Notes: generated from the letters alone by a model not told the origin. Positions 1 through 10,698 are shown, counted from the stretch's first letter. The stretch: DNA of 64,000 nt from Eutreptiella sp. 'Long Island Sound 2002' (GCA_964036045.1 OZ038378.1:178591754-178655753), one strand, 5' to 3'. Translations and numbers: made by a program.

Positions 1-439
1 AACGCAACTACACTTAACACTCAACAATAACTCAACTTGACAGTAGACAACCCCGTAGGTAGCTAAGTGAGCGAGCTACACACGCAAACTACACAACTAC
101 ACTCCCCATTCGTGAAAAGAGAGAGACTGCGAAAAAGAGAGAGAGGGGAAAGGAGGTGTCTCACTCCATGTACCCTGGAATCTCATTTGCTTCTCGCACC
201 TGTCAGTGAAGCAGCATTGGAATCGGAACGATCCATGCAACTTGCTGACTATTAAAAGATTCGAAATTTACCTGTAATTCCTTTCCTTTCCTTTCTTCTC
301 TCTTCATTCCTGACAATCTCTGGTCGTCGCGACTTACATTCCTGTAGCGCGACCCTCAGGCGCGACGATCTGTCTGCAATCAGCGGCCATCTGTCAGTAT
401 TCTACAGCGATCTGTTCGCATTCAGTACTACACAATACA
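1..439 (-). repeat. 3' LTR of element A, truncated by window edge
   Basis: This stretch matches 61512-61951 with about 9 substitutions and one 1-base indel. Similarity stops abruptly after TACA at 436-439. On the minus strand the repeat therefore starts TGTA, the usual TG start of an LTR, and is preceded by a polypurine tract. The other end lies outside the window, so the full LTR length is unknown but exceeds 439 bp. Confidence 0.85.
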
Positions 440-449
440 CCCCCTTCCT
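440..449 (-). other. Polypurine tract of element A
   Basis: Read on the minus strand the sequence is AGGAAGGGGG, ending exactly where the LTR begins with TGTA. This is the expected plus-strand DNA primer position for a minus-strand LTR element. It fixes the orientation of element A independently of its genes. Confidence 0.8.
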
Positions 450-1600
450 AAGCCATGATAATCTCTGAAAAACCACTCAATGTGGAGGACTGATCGCGGT
501 TCGTTCAGACAAGCACTACATGCTATATTACACAAGGGAAAGAAGAACATATCTGCCGCGCTGTCGTCACAACGTCACCAGATAAATGGTAGTCTGCACC
601 CAACCTGTCAAACACAAAGCATCAAAACCCAACACAGACATACTGCAAAGAAGCAAAGGCAGGGAGAGTCCGGGTTCAGAGGTAGCACTGCCCTTCCTGG
701 GGTTACGTGTCCCTTAACCCACTGCCAGGTCGGCCTACAGTGCCAGCGCTCCGGGAAAAAATAGTAAAGGATGGGCTCCCCTTTCTGTCCGCTGGCTTCT
801 GTGGGCAGTCAGCCCCACCAAAGAGGGTATCTCCTTTGGGAAAAATAGAAAACAGTCGCGGGGGGGTACTAACTTACCATGAGCAAACGGCCTTCCATAG
901 AAAACCCTTTTTTAAACTCTTCCAGTGCGCAATCACTGGTGAGTGTTATGGAGGTTGTTCTCCGAATAACATGGGTTATGGCCTTTTAATGCTCAGTGAA
1001 ATGAATGGGCGATACAAGGGGAGTGAGGGTAAGGGTTTGTGGGGTGCGGGTGCTAGGCCACCCTTCATAACTCACTCACTCGGCACCAGACAGGTAACAT
1101 CAAACAGAGGGAGGGGGGGGGGTCGCAGTAAATCGTCAGCTATGGACCTTGGGCGCCCAGACAATGTCTACAGGCATCCAATTGTTACTCAACGTCGTCA
1201 CAGCGACGCATCCTCCTGTTTGGCATGTCTGACGCCCAGGCAATCCATGACTGACTGAAGACCACTGCAGACCGCGCAATAACAAAAGAAGCGTAACGCC
1301 GTATGCACAAAAACCAAGCATACAAACATGCATGCACCAGACATATCTGACCTCATAGCTGTGAGTCGTACCTCTGACGATATTGTCCCACGCTCCTGAC
1401 CTGTCGGATCTGGTGCACATTTGCAGTAAACACAGGGACAAACTGAGGAAGCTGAGCTCGCGCCCTTGCCGCCGTGCGCAATAACCTGACCCACTCGTGC
1501 TCCTCCTGGGATTGAACCCATTGCATCCCCGTCTGCCATCTGTGTACACGATCATGGAGGGTATGGGGTCTGGAGGCAATGAACCGTATATCTGCTAACC
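450..1600 (-). other. 3' untranslated region of element A
   Basis: This stretch lies between the pol stop at 1601 and the polypurine tract. I see no conserved domain. Short ORFs here are on unrelated frames and resemble nothing I recognise. A G-run lies near 1110-1122 on the plus strand. Confidence 0.6.
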
Positions 1601-1968
1601 TCAAATCGATTTATGTTTTGCATTGTATTTGGTCCAGGTCTCGTTTATGTCGTGCATAAACGCCGACGCAGGCTGAAACTCTGTATCTGGGAAGCCTTTA
1701 TATTTGACCTCCCACTGTATATGTCTATTCTTCCCCCTCCCGACCTTCGTGTGTCCCACTATGTCTTCGATGATGTATTTTTCAGAGTCCACTAAGAACT
1801 CACTGTCTTTATAATAATGTAACGGAGGTTCCTTGCCATTTAGATCATGAAGGGGGAGATACGGTTTCAACCGCATGCCATCCAGGATGACCTCACCGCG
1901 ACTTGTAGCAACCCTGTACTGACTGCGGCCTCTCCGTTCCAATATCTCCCCAGGCCCCTCCCACACAC
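1601..1968 (-). pseudogene. pol: Element A pol C-terminus: integrase tail and chromodomain
   Basis: This is the last piece of the A polyprotein, in frame with the integrase fragment that resumes at 4719. Residues just after the break (GPGEILERRG and on to about LKPYLPLH) look like the beta-rich integrase C-terminal domain. The segment around 1610-1790 is a chromodomain: it opens YIIEDIVGHT and has the WEVKYKGF core and a C-terminal helix. Chromodomains on Ty3/gypsy integrases are thought to steer integration through histone marks. The fragment is separated from its upstream half by insertion E, so it cannot be made as part of pol now. It ends at a stop at 1601. Confidence 0.8.
1956..1968 (+). 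repeat. 13-bp target site duplication of insertion E, left copy
   Basis: The 13 bases CCCTCCCACACAC recur exactly at 4719-4731. Removing one copy plus 1969-4718 joins the two integrase fragments in frame through a shared VWEG, so this is a true target duplication rather than chance homology. Confidence 0.85.
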
Positions 1969-3868
1969 AACGGCGGAAGAGACTCCCCCCCGGGGACGCC
2001 CTTCCGCCACCACCACAGCGAGCAACGCCGGCCCGCAAGGGCGCACGCTGTGGGGCCGGTGCAGGGTCCACACGCCCGCATCGACCGCACCCGGGACACA
2101 CGGGTCGCGGAACCCTGGCTGCCCGCTCCAGAGGACGGGCGGCCGAGGGAGGGATAGCGCCTGACACCAGGCGCCCCTCACAACGGTGGAAGGCACCCCC
2201 CCCGGGGACGCCCTTCCGCCACCCCCACAACGAGCAACGCCGGCCCGCAAGGGCGCACGCTGTGGGGCCGGTGCAGGGTCCACACGCCCGCATCGACCGG
2301 GCCCGGGACACACGGGTCGCGGAACCCTGGCTGCCCGCTCCAGAGGACGGGCGGCCGGGGGAGGGATAGCGCCTGACACCAGGCGCCCCTCACAACGGTG
2401 GAAGGCACCCCCCCCGGGGACGCCCTTCCGCCACCCCCACAGCGAGCAACGCCGGCCCGCAAGGGCGCACGCAGTGGGGCCGGTGCAGGGTCCACACGCC
2501 CGCATCGACCGCACCCGGGACACACGGGTTGCGGAACCCTGGCTGCCCGCTCCAGAGGACGGGCGGCCGGGGGAGGGACAGCGCCTGACACCAGGCGCCC
2601 CTCACAACGGTGGAAGGCACCCCCCCCGGGGACGCCCTTCCGCCACCCCCACAGCGAGCAACGCCGGCCCGCAAGGGCGCACGCAGTGGGGCCGGTGCTG
2701 GGTCCACACGCCCACATCGACCGCACCCGGGACACACGGGTTGCGGAACCCTGGCAGCCCGCTCCGGAGGACGGGCGGTCGGGGGAAGGACAGCGCCTGA
2801 CACCAGGCGCCCCACACAACGGTGGAAGGCACCCCCCCCGGGGACACCCTTCCGCCACCCCCACAGCGAGCAACGCCGGCCCGCGAGGGCGCACGCTGGG
2901 GGGCCGGTGCTGGGTTCACACGCCCGCATCGACCGCACCCGGGACACACGGGTCGCGGAACCCCGGCCGCCCGCTCCAGAGGACGGGCGGTCGGGGGAGG
3001 GACAGCGCCTGACACCAGGCGCCCCTCACAACACGGTGGAAGGCACCCCACCCGGGGACGCCCTTCCGCCAGCCCCACAGCGAGCAACGCCGGCGCGCAA
3101 GGGCGCACGCTGTGGGGCCGGTGCTGGGTCCACACGCCCGCATCGACCGCACCCGGGACACACGGGTCGCGGAACCCTGGCTGCCCGCTCCAGAGGACGG
3201 GCGGTCGGGGGAGGGACAGCGCCTGACACCAGGCGCCCCTCACAACACGGTGGAAGGCACCCCACCCGGGGACGCCCTTCCGCCACCCCCACAGCGAGCA
3301 ACGCCGGCGCGCAAGGGCGCACGCTGTGGGGCCGGTGCTGGGTCCACACGCCCGCATCGACCGCACCCGGGACACACGGGTCGCGGAACCCTGGCTGCCC
3401 GCTCCAGAGGACGGGCGGCCGGGGGAGGGACAGCGCCTGACACCAGGCGCCCCTCACAACGGTGGAAGGCACCCCCCCCGGGGACGCCCTTCCACCACCC
3501 CCACAGCGAGCAACGCCGGCCCGCAAGGGCGCACGCTGGGGGGCCGGTGCTGGGTACACACGCCCGTATCGACCGCAGCCGGGACACACGGGTCGCGGAA
3601 CCCTGGCAGCCCGCTCCAGAGGACGGGCGGCCGGGGGAGGGACAGCGCCTGACACCAGGCGCCCCTCACAAAGGTGGAAAGCACCCCCCCCGGGGACGCC
3701 CTTCCGCCACCCCCAAAGCGAGCAACACCGGCCCGCAAGGGCTCACGCTGTGGGGCCGGTGCGGAGATCCCACGCCCGCACCGACCGCACCCAGGACACG
3801 CGGGACGCGGAACCCTGGCTGCCCGCTCCAGAGGACGGGCGGCCAGGGGCCGCCGCCCCCGCAACCCC
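1969..3868 (+). repeat. Tandem array of about nine 212-214 bp monomers
   Basis: Monomers begin with AACGGTGGAAGGCACC-like sequence near 1969, 2182, 2394, 2606, 2818, 3031, 3245, 3458 and 3670. The spacing is 212 bp, or 214 bp where a CA is inserted in ACACGGTGG. Monomers are very GC-rich and differ by a few percent. The last one decays near 3860. The period is not a multiple of three and the monomers contain few stops, so long open frames appear on both strands. I treat these as non-coding. A head made of promoter-bearing monomers, as in mouse L1, is one possible role (inference). Confidence 0.85.
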
Positions 3869-4718
3869 AAGCCAAGTAGGGGGGAACCGGGACCGGACCG
3901 GCCCCCCCCAAGCACGCCAGACGGAGCACGGGACCGGGGCAGGACACGCGGAGGGGCACGGACCAAGTGGAACGGCCCTACCAGCGCCCAGTGCCGGGAC
4001 CACGCGAGATGCGCGCGCCACACCACCCAGCGGGGGGGGGAGCGGACACCGCGAGAGCGCGAGCGCACACACACGAAAAGGACACGCGGGGACTACCGGA
4101 AGGGCAACCGGACCGAGCGCGCGGAACGCACAGACCGCATGGAATGGCGTACCAGCGAGCGAGGGTAAGGGACACCCGGAGGGGACGGCCCGCCGCACGC
4201 AGCGCGGAACACGCGGGGCGGGAAGGGGGAAACAGGAGAGACACAACACCAGGTACCGGCCCGAACCCCCCCCGAACCGGCCGCGAGCGCCGCGCACACA
4301 CAGACGGGAGACTGCACCCGCCAAGGCAGTAGTGGCGCACAGCGCCACGCCCCAACCCCTAGGCTAGGCAGCCTCCGCGCCAGCCCAAGGGGGTCCCACT
4401 GGCGACAAGCCAGTAGCACGGGCCCGGCGGCGCCGGCGCCCCGGGCGACCACGCATTAGGGGGGCGACGCAGTGGGTAAGCGCCCGCAGCCACGGCTGCG
4501 AATTGATGCACTGACCGAGGAGTGGCGAAACGGGGACGCCGGGGAAGGACGGGGCTCCGAGCTCTGTGAACCCGGGGGACTCCGCCACCAGGCAGGAGGT
4601 GCGTCTTGGAGGGCCCCCCACTAGGACCCGGTGGGGAGGATATCACCTGGCCCGACCAGGTGGCCCCCCGGGGCCGAAAGGCGTCTAGTACCCGCAAAAT
4701 CAAACCTCAAACCTCAAA
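3869..4718 (+). other. Unique GC-rich body and 3' tail of insertion E
   Basis: This is non-repetitive, strongly GC-biased sequence with no recognised domain. Near the end, CACCTGG (4644-4650) and CCAGGTG (4656-4662) form a perfect 7-bp stem with a 5-base loop. The element then ends in CAAACCT repeats (about 4701-4718) abutting the target duplication. A terminal stem-loop plus short-repeat tail is what some LINE and SINE reverse transcriptases recognise. Confidence 0.55.
4644..4662 (+). other. Stem-loop near the 3' end of insertion E
   Basis: A perfect 7-bp inverted repeat, CACCTGG and CCAGGTG, encloses CCCGA. It lies about 55 bases upstream of the element end. It is a candidate reverse-transcriptase recognition structure (inference). 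Confidence 0.5.
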
Positions 4719-4731
4719 CCCTCCCACACAC
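4719..4731 (+). repeat. 13-bp target site duplication of insertion E, right copy
   Basis: This is the exact partner of 1956-1968. It follows the short-repeat tail of insertion E directly and is followed by intact integrase coding sequence of element A on the minus strand. Confidence 0.85.
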
Positions 4732-7098
4732 GATTTAGCTTGGAATTGTCCTGCTTTTTATGCCTTCTATACCATACCCTTTCGCCTGCCTGATATACAT
4801 GCAGGGGATGCTCAGACTCAAACTGGGTGCATAATTTCTTATGTATTTTAGTCAATGCATCCCGTACATGCAACCGACCCTGTGACAGTCTTTTAAAGAA
4901 AGAAACAGCATCCTCCGAACCATGTTCAGGGATGACTGGTGGACAGTCAACGAACCCGATAGGGTTGCGCCCAAACACGAGCTGGTGCGCAGAGTACCCA
5001 TGTACAGGGCCCGGAACGTCGTTTGCTGTCCACGTGGCTAGCGGGAGTAGTTCCGCCCACCGCTTTTTGGACGTTTGCTCCAAAAACTACGTAACGAATC
5101 AACAATGACCTGTACAGCACGCTCTGCCCTGCCGTTTGACCACAGTCTATATATAGGCGACTGCTTCATATCACTGCCACATAATTGGCATAGTGTCTGA
5201 AAGAATTTCGCAGTGACCAAATGGTCATGGTCTGAAAACATTTGCTGGGGCAGGCCCATAAAACCAACCACCCGCTCCAAAAAAAGGTGTGCCAACTGTG
5301 TAGCGGTCAGTGACTTGTCACAGGGCACTGCCAATATATAGCCAGTCAAACGGCAGACTACAATCATCACATTATTATATGTTTTCCCCTGAGAAACGCA
5401 GTCTGGCAACTCCAAAAAATCAATACAAATTGAAGAAAAAGGATATTCCGGAATGGGATACGGATGATTGACCTCAGGCTGGAGACCTTTTCTCCCCTTC
5501 ACCGCCTGACACACCTGACAAGAGTTTACCCCTGCTGCGATTTTCGCTTTTAAATCCCTGGACTTCAGATGCGTGGTGTACTTGCGGTCAAACATCTCCT
5601 TAGTTTTATTTACACCGGGATGCGCATATGCATGCACTGCCTTTATAACTGGACCAACAAGAAGCAGGGGAACACAGATACGGCCATCGGCTCGTATTTT
5701 GCCCTCATGCAGCACATAATCGGTGTCCCCTATGGTCCAGAAACTCTCACGTTTGATCTCAGGCCAATGCGGAGCAAAAAGAGGGTCAACCATATAATGG
5801 TCTGACCAGTCCTCGTTCAAAATTTTCACCGCTGGGGGAATTTTAATAGTCTGGGCACTGTTGACTGCCAGGCTTACTGCCCCAGGCATGTGCCAGCTGA
5901 GATTCTGTAAAGAATTACCACCCGACGCCACTGCAGTCTGGGCACGAAGGGATCTCAACTGTCGTCGCATGGGGCGCGACAGTTTGCTCTGACCTTTCTG
6001 TCGCTCGCCGACTGAGAAACCTGGACCAGTCAAATCGTCGTGAGCACACTGCTCATTCCCTGTACACACACCAGGCACTACATGCTGAAACAGACCTGTA
6101 AGTGTCTCATGCATCCGGCCATCCTGACTGACGTATGCTTTTGACCTTTTGCTTTCGAGGTACTGAACCTGAAGTGAATGCACACGCCGCATGTGCGTCC
6201 TATAGCAATCAGTCAAGTGACACACGTCTGCATAATGCTCCGTATCAGGATGCACTGCAGCAAAATCATCAGGATACTTGTCCTGTAACGCTGACCTTAG
6301 CCTGTCCCTTTCAGCACGCTCTGCCTCATTCCACCCCAGCAAATCCGCATCGCCCCCATGAAAATTTGTATCCTGTGCTTCCCCTGCAGGATGCGCCCAT
6401 GTAGAAAGGGCATCTGCCCCTTCATTATCCTCCCCCGGCCGATGTTCGATAAAAAGATTGAATCGGCTGAAAAACTCATGCCACCTCCCCCTGCGACCCA
6501 TTGGCCCCGAAATGGTACAAAGATCGTCATTGTAGCATGTCACGATGGCACTGTGGTCCGTCTGCACCGTTACTTCCTGGAAACCTATCCAGGATTGAAA
6601 CTTCAGCAGACAGCACACAATGGCATACGTTTCTTTTTCCTGGGGGGTCCAGGCATACTGGCCCGTATCGCGTTTTTTCGTAAGGCCATTAGCTTTTCCC
6701 CCCTGCAATTTACGGGAAGAAAAGGCCACTGGATGCCAATTGCCATCATCCTGACGCTGCTCCAATGCCCCTCCGACCGCATAGTCGCAGGCATCACAGC
6801 GTATGCGCCAGGGTTGGTCAGGCTGTGGCAAATATAGGCTGATTTTCTGGCTCAGCGCAGACTTGAGATGCGTGAAGCCATCAATCATAGCCTGTGTCCA
6901 GGCTATTTTAGCTTCCTTAGGTGTGAGTTTTATGCGCTTACGTTTAGCGGGGAGGTTAACGTTGTTCTTGGGGGCATGGGGGTCTGGCGCCTCGTACTGA
7001 TATTTCCCTTTAAGGGATTCCATCAGGGGGGCCGCGTGTTTCGCGAAATCTGGAATATATATTTGGTACCACCCAACCAAGCCCAGAAAGCCCTTCAT
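4719..7098 (-). pseudogene. pol: Element A pol: RT end, RNase H and integrase
   Basis: The open frame from 7098 to 5038 carries the RT connection (KGFLGLVGWYQIYIPDFAKH), RNase H (WRIRCDACDYAVGGALEQ, then a TDHSAIV core and a GEDNEGADALS end) and the integrase. The integrase has the HHCC finger (HAYAHPGV to CQVCQ), first Asp in ICIDFLELPD, second Asp in MFSDHDHLVTAKFF and the Glu in SNGRAERAVQ, so the D,D,E triad is kept. A frameshift in a T-run near 5080 moves the rest (ATWTANDVPG to DNSKLNRVWEG) to another frame at 5083-4719. A further slip in a run of seven A near 7104 separates it from the upstream RT. The coding then jumps over insertion E to 1968. Confidence 0.85.
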
Positions 7099-8739
7099 TT
7101 TTTTGCTGTCTTTATAGTGGTATGATCCGATTTGTCCAGGGCTTCTGTTTTGGCTGGGCTGGGGTACCGTTTAGCTCCCTTCAGGACATGCCCCACGTAC
7201 TGTACAACACGTTTAAATAAATGGCACTTGGACGGCTTCACCGTGAGTTTAGCCTCCTCCAGTGCCTGAAAAAGGGCAACTCAATCCTGATAATGTTGTT
7301 TAATATATTCCCCACGGATTACAGGATCCTCCATTTTTACGTGCAGTGGTATGTCCCGTTGTTGTGTGGGTAATTGGCTTTTCCCTGACGACGATAAAAT
7401 GTCGTCGATATACGGTCTGGAAGCAGGGCATTTACGTGTAACATGCTGCACCATTTCCTGAAATGCTGCAGGCCCCACTTTTACTCCCATTGGGAGGACG
7501 TTCCACTCAAATACACCAAAAGGAGTGCAAAAAGCCGTCAAGTGCTTAGATTCCTCCTCAAGGTGCATTTGGTGGAACCCGTCCTCCAAATCGATCAGCG
7601 AAAAAATGAAGTTGCCTTGCTGATTGGCAAGCTGATCTTGGATTATGGGTAAAGGGAAATTTTTCCCCTCCAGACAAGAATTTAAGTACCTATAATCGAT
7701 GACCAGGCGCCATTTGTTGGTGCCTGGTTTTGGTACCAAAAAACAACGGGATACCCACTGCGGATCCCCTTCCGCTTTCCTCAGCATACCGCGTTTGCGG
7801 AAATCCTCCAACTTTTCCAACAAAACTTGCTCCCTAAGACCTACTGCACGAATGGGCTTGGCTGCCCGCGGCCCAGGGTGTTCCTGTAACAATTTTAACT
7901 GCACCTTCGCATGTGGACCACCCGCTGCCTGAGCTGCTGCGTCTGTCTCGTCCACATGCTTGGTAGTAAAAACTGTTTTCGCAAAATCCTGCATTAATTT
8001 TTGTCTGTAATATGCACCCTCAGGCGCGTCCTCATCCGCCTGAATCACTGAATTAATGCTGCGGGACAACTGTCGATGTGCAGAGCCTGTCTGATAAGTA
8101 TCCAGACCTTGTTGAAGGTGTCCGACCACCTGCACACCCCTCTTCTCCCGCTTACCACTACCAACTCCATGCTTGAACTCTGAGCAATACTGCAGCCTGC
8201 TCCTCCATTTGCGCGTACGCAATACTGCATTCTGCTCAGTGGAATTATTATTTACAGAATCAGGCTCACTGCACACAGAAATATCAGATGGGCCTGGAGT
8301 GTCTTCCGTACCTGAATCCACTTCTGACCGTGTGGTCTGGGATTTCTGCTTCGTCCTAATCCATTGTCTCTTCATCTGCCGGGGAATCCGCTGGAGATCA
8401 TTCTGAGAGGACAAGGATGAGTCAGAGGAATAACAAAACTCTGACTCGATGCCGCATATACTGTAACTGTCTGCTGATCTGTCGGACTCCGCTCTGTCCA
8501 TCATGAGGGTAGGGTGGTCATCTGGGGGGGGGTCCTGTTTAAAAAGCGAAGGTTTCCCTGGGACAGACTCAGGGGGTAAATCCCAGTCATCCATGCTATC
8601 CCCCTTCTGCTTGTTCTGTGGCTGCGTGTCTGTGTCCTCAGGATCATTATCCTGACCGTCCTTATGCCCAAATGCATCAAACAGGACAAGACGCATGGGC
8701 TGCCGCGTGTGTAAAATTTCGCCCTGGCTGTCAACCAGG

Positions 8740-9075
8740 AGCCGTGATCCGACCGGTATATCAACCCAGTCCAACGCCACTTCACCCATGGCCCACCACC
8801 ATCCGTGTTCCTTGCGTGTTGGCATGACAGCCACCCCCCGGGCCTCATCCACCAAACCTTTCGGTACACACTCCGCCCATCTTTCTGCAGGGGGATGTAG
8901 CCATAACACTTCCCCCTTCCATGGCTGATGAAGCCCATCACGCATGGAATTCCAAAACCGTGGCAGTTTGGCCATGTTCTTGGACGAGAAGACATCCACT
9001 GTAAAAATGAAATCATCTCCAATTGACCGCATCCACTCATCTATTCTCCTAAAGACATCTAGCCGAAGCGAAACA
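8740..9075 (-). other. DIRS-type methyltransferase-like domain, element A copy
   Basis: The segment contains VDVFSSKNM, then an aromatic PRFWN, a hydrophobic-HPP motif (WLHPPAERW) and a downstream GVAVMPTR strand. This spacing is shared with the matching regions of elements B, C and D. The PP of the expected (N/D)PP(F/Y) motif survives but its first residue is His, so catalytic ability is doubtful. Confidence 0.5.
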
Positions 9076-9807
9076 GGGGCTACCTCCTGTCGTAACACTC
9101 GCAATTTAGGGCGCCTTGCCTGCTTCAAAACATGCAACACAGATCCATCCTGTCGAACACGAGACTCCCTCAACAAACGAAGGTGCATGCTGTCTGTCTT
9201 CGCATCTGAATCACACTTCCCACGCAACCAACTCTGTCCTGCAGTCACTCGCTGTACATTGTACACTGTACCGGCAAAACCCTCAGGGTCTGCCCACAGA
9301 TCAAGAGCCTGGAAGTGGCAAACTTCTCGCATTGCATATTCATGTGGATCCACCAGGGCCGCATTTGTTTCGACCCTGGGGAATCCCCACTTCCCCATAA
9401 AGTCTTCAGGCACGTATGGAATTGGGCTGCAGTCCCTATCCCACCCTCCTGATTCTGTCTGCCCCCTGGACCCTGCATCCACGGCGGTAAACTCAGGAAT
9501 CACTTCGTCACTCACAACAGCATGTAGCAGCCGCTCGGCACATTCTGCATGCTTCGCTGCAACCGAAGACGTAGCTTCAGGAGACGAACCAACAGTCCCG
9601 GGAACCAGGACCTGGGAATTCTGTTCAGGAACTGGAGGGTAAACACCCTCAGTCTGCGGGAAATACTGACTATCTCCCCTTCTCTGCAGGCTTGACATTA
9701 GGCACATAAAGGCCATTGCCATCTCCTCCACCTTAGGCAGAGGGGGCACCGTGTGCGCCCCATTAGGCGGCACAGGCTCTGGTGTCCTACAGACACTTGA
9801 GCCGCTG

Positions 9808-9812
9808 CTCTT
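9808..9812 (+). repeat. Target site duplication of element B, left copy (CTCTT)
   Basis: CTCTT stands directly before the left LTR and again after the right LTR at 48428-48432. With one copy removed, the element A pol frame is continuous across the site. Confidence 0.85.
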
Positions 9813-10598
9813 AGTAAGAAAAAGTGCTTTTCCAATGCTTTGAGGCATACTCTAGTTGTATTAGAGATGCACTGAGCATCCATGCATTTCTATCTTAGTA
9901 TTGGTCCCACCAAAACTGGTGATAACACATTTTGACCTATGGAACCAAACACCCAGTCAGGATATGGAGTGGACCCCTTAATGCCCTTTCAATGTGAGGC
10001 AAATCATCTTCTCCTGAGTTGACTGAGAACTGACATACCCAGGGCAGAACCTATGAATTTATCTATGTTCTTCCATCAATTCTTAGCTATCCTAGTGGTA
10101 TGCACCCTAGGGGGCTGGGCACCTCTTTTTGAGAGGTCCTGGGTTCAATTCCCGGTCAGCCTAGCTAAGTAGGAAGATCCCATGTGACATGGCAGTGACC
10201 TCATCGCCACATGCCCTGCCACCTCAGCACATATGGGACCCAAAAAAAAGAGTGCACATCTCCTGAGATGGCACTATGGAGAAAGAGTGACCATGGGGCA
10301 GTTTTCCAACTCTTTTCGAAAACATTTCAGCTATCCTTGTGAATATGCAATCCGATTTGACCTGAGTTGCAGTTTCTGTGAATATCCTTTCATCTGTCAC
10401 TGTTTACACTGCAGCCCTTCATGCTTTGATCCTGATTCTCTTCTCCTTGCACACCTCTGGCTTGGGCTATCCTGGATTTACTGTATTTCAGCAAACAAAA
10501 GGTTTTCATCTCCAAAAACAAGCAGCAGGAAACCCTACACCAGCAGCAAGCAGCAGGAGAGACAAAAACACAGTGTTGAAACCACTATAAACCTTTCT
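9813..10598 (+). repeat. 5' LTR of element B (786 bp)
   Basis: Matches 47642-48427 at equal length with about 14 substitutions. It begins AGTAAGAAAAAG and ends CTTTCT. These are AG...CT termini instead of TG...CA, and the same termini are found in element C. The boundary is fixed by the primer site on one side and the CTCTT duplication on the other. It contains a tRNA-like module (see separate entry). Open frames inside it are incidental. Confidence 0.9.
10082..10169 (+). other. tRNA-like module with B-box-like sequence in element B LTR
   Basis: GGTTCAATTCC (10142-10152) fits the Pol III B box, inside a T-arm-like stem CTGGG and CCCGG with loop TTCAATT. TAGTGGTATG upstream is A-box-like. ACCTCT and AGAGGT form a 6-bp hairpin between them. 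CTTAGCTA (10082) pairs perfectly with TAGCTAAG (10162), closing the module. Six extra bases between the T arm and the closing stem argue against a functional tRNA. It may be tRNA-derived or a Pol III promoter relic. Confidence 0.35.
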
Positions 10599-10610
10599 GG
10601 TAGCAAGAGG
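10598..10610 (+). other. Primer binding site of element B (initiator tRNA-Met type)
   Basis: TGGTAGCAAGAGG directly follows, and by one base overlaps, the LTR end. The 3' end of eukaryotic initiator tRNA-Met would give TGGTAGCAGAGG, so the match is near-perfect with one extra A. This fits minus-strand priming by that tRNA. Confidence 0.7.
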
Positions 10611-10698
10611 CAGTCTGTCTCTGCGCACCGGCAGCAACCCCGCGCCGTACATCCAGTGCGCCGAGTACAGACACACATAAGCAGAAGGGCGAACGAAG

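Larger units (their letters stand above)
1969..4718 (+). mobile_element. Insertion E: GC-rich, satellite-headed element with short-repeat tail
   Basis: A 2,750-bp insertion into the element A integrase, bounded by a 13-bp target duplication. It starts exactly at a monomer boundary of a 212-bp tandem array, continues into about 850 bp of unique GC-rich sequence, and ends in a stem-loop (4644-4662) and a CAAACCT short repeat. Variable-length target duplications and short tandem tails are typical of target-primed reverse transcription, so I infer a non-autonomous non-LTR-type retroelement inserted on the plus strand. No RT is encoded. The alternative is a fragment of a longer element truncated at its 5' end. 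Confidence 0.6.
7099..9812 (-). pseudogene. pol: Element A pol: linker, methyltransferase-like domain and RT
   Basis: The main frame runs from the element B junction (9812) to a TGA at 7281. RT motifs are clear: WRLVIDYRYLN, FSLIDLEDGFHQM, LPMGVKVGPAAFQ and the catalytic box YIDD (RPYIDDIL). After the TGA the same frame continues as RT to about 7104 and is then lost in an A-run. Upstream of RT, about 9075-8740, is a block with TVDVFSSKNMAKLPRFWN and LHPPAERW that resembles the methyltransferase-like domain of DIRS elements. An acidic serine-rich spacer (about 8460-8700) follows. No D(T/S)G protease signature is visible. The frame joins 48428-49650 exactly when element B is removed. Confidence 0.8.

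Noticed and set aside
707-1258. 183-codon plus-strand ORF in the element A 3' UTR
   Set aside because: No recognisable domain, antisense to the element, and overlapped by equally long frames on the other strand.
1969-3868. Regular repeats resembling a CRISPR array
   Set aside because: Whole 212-bp units are repeated without unique spacers, and the context is eukaryotic retroelements.
1867-4367. Pro/Arg-rich ORFs of 200-300 codons on both strands
   Set aside because: Generated by the 212-bp GC-rich array. Frames change with each monomer and no domain is present. Only 1601-1968 on the minus strand is real coding.
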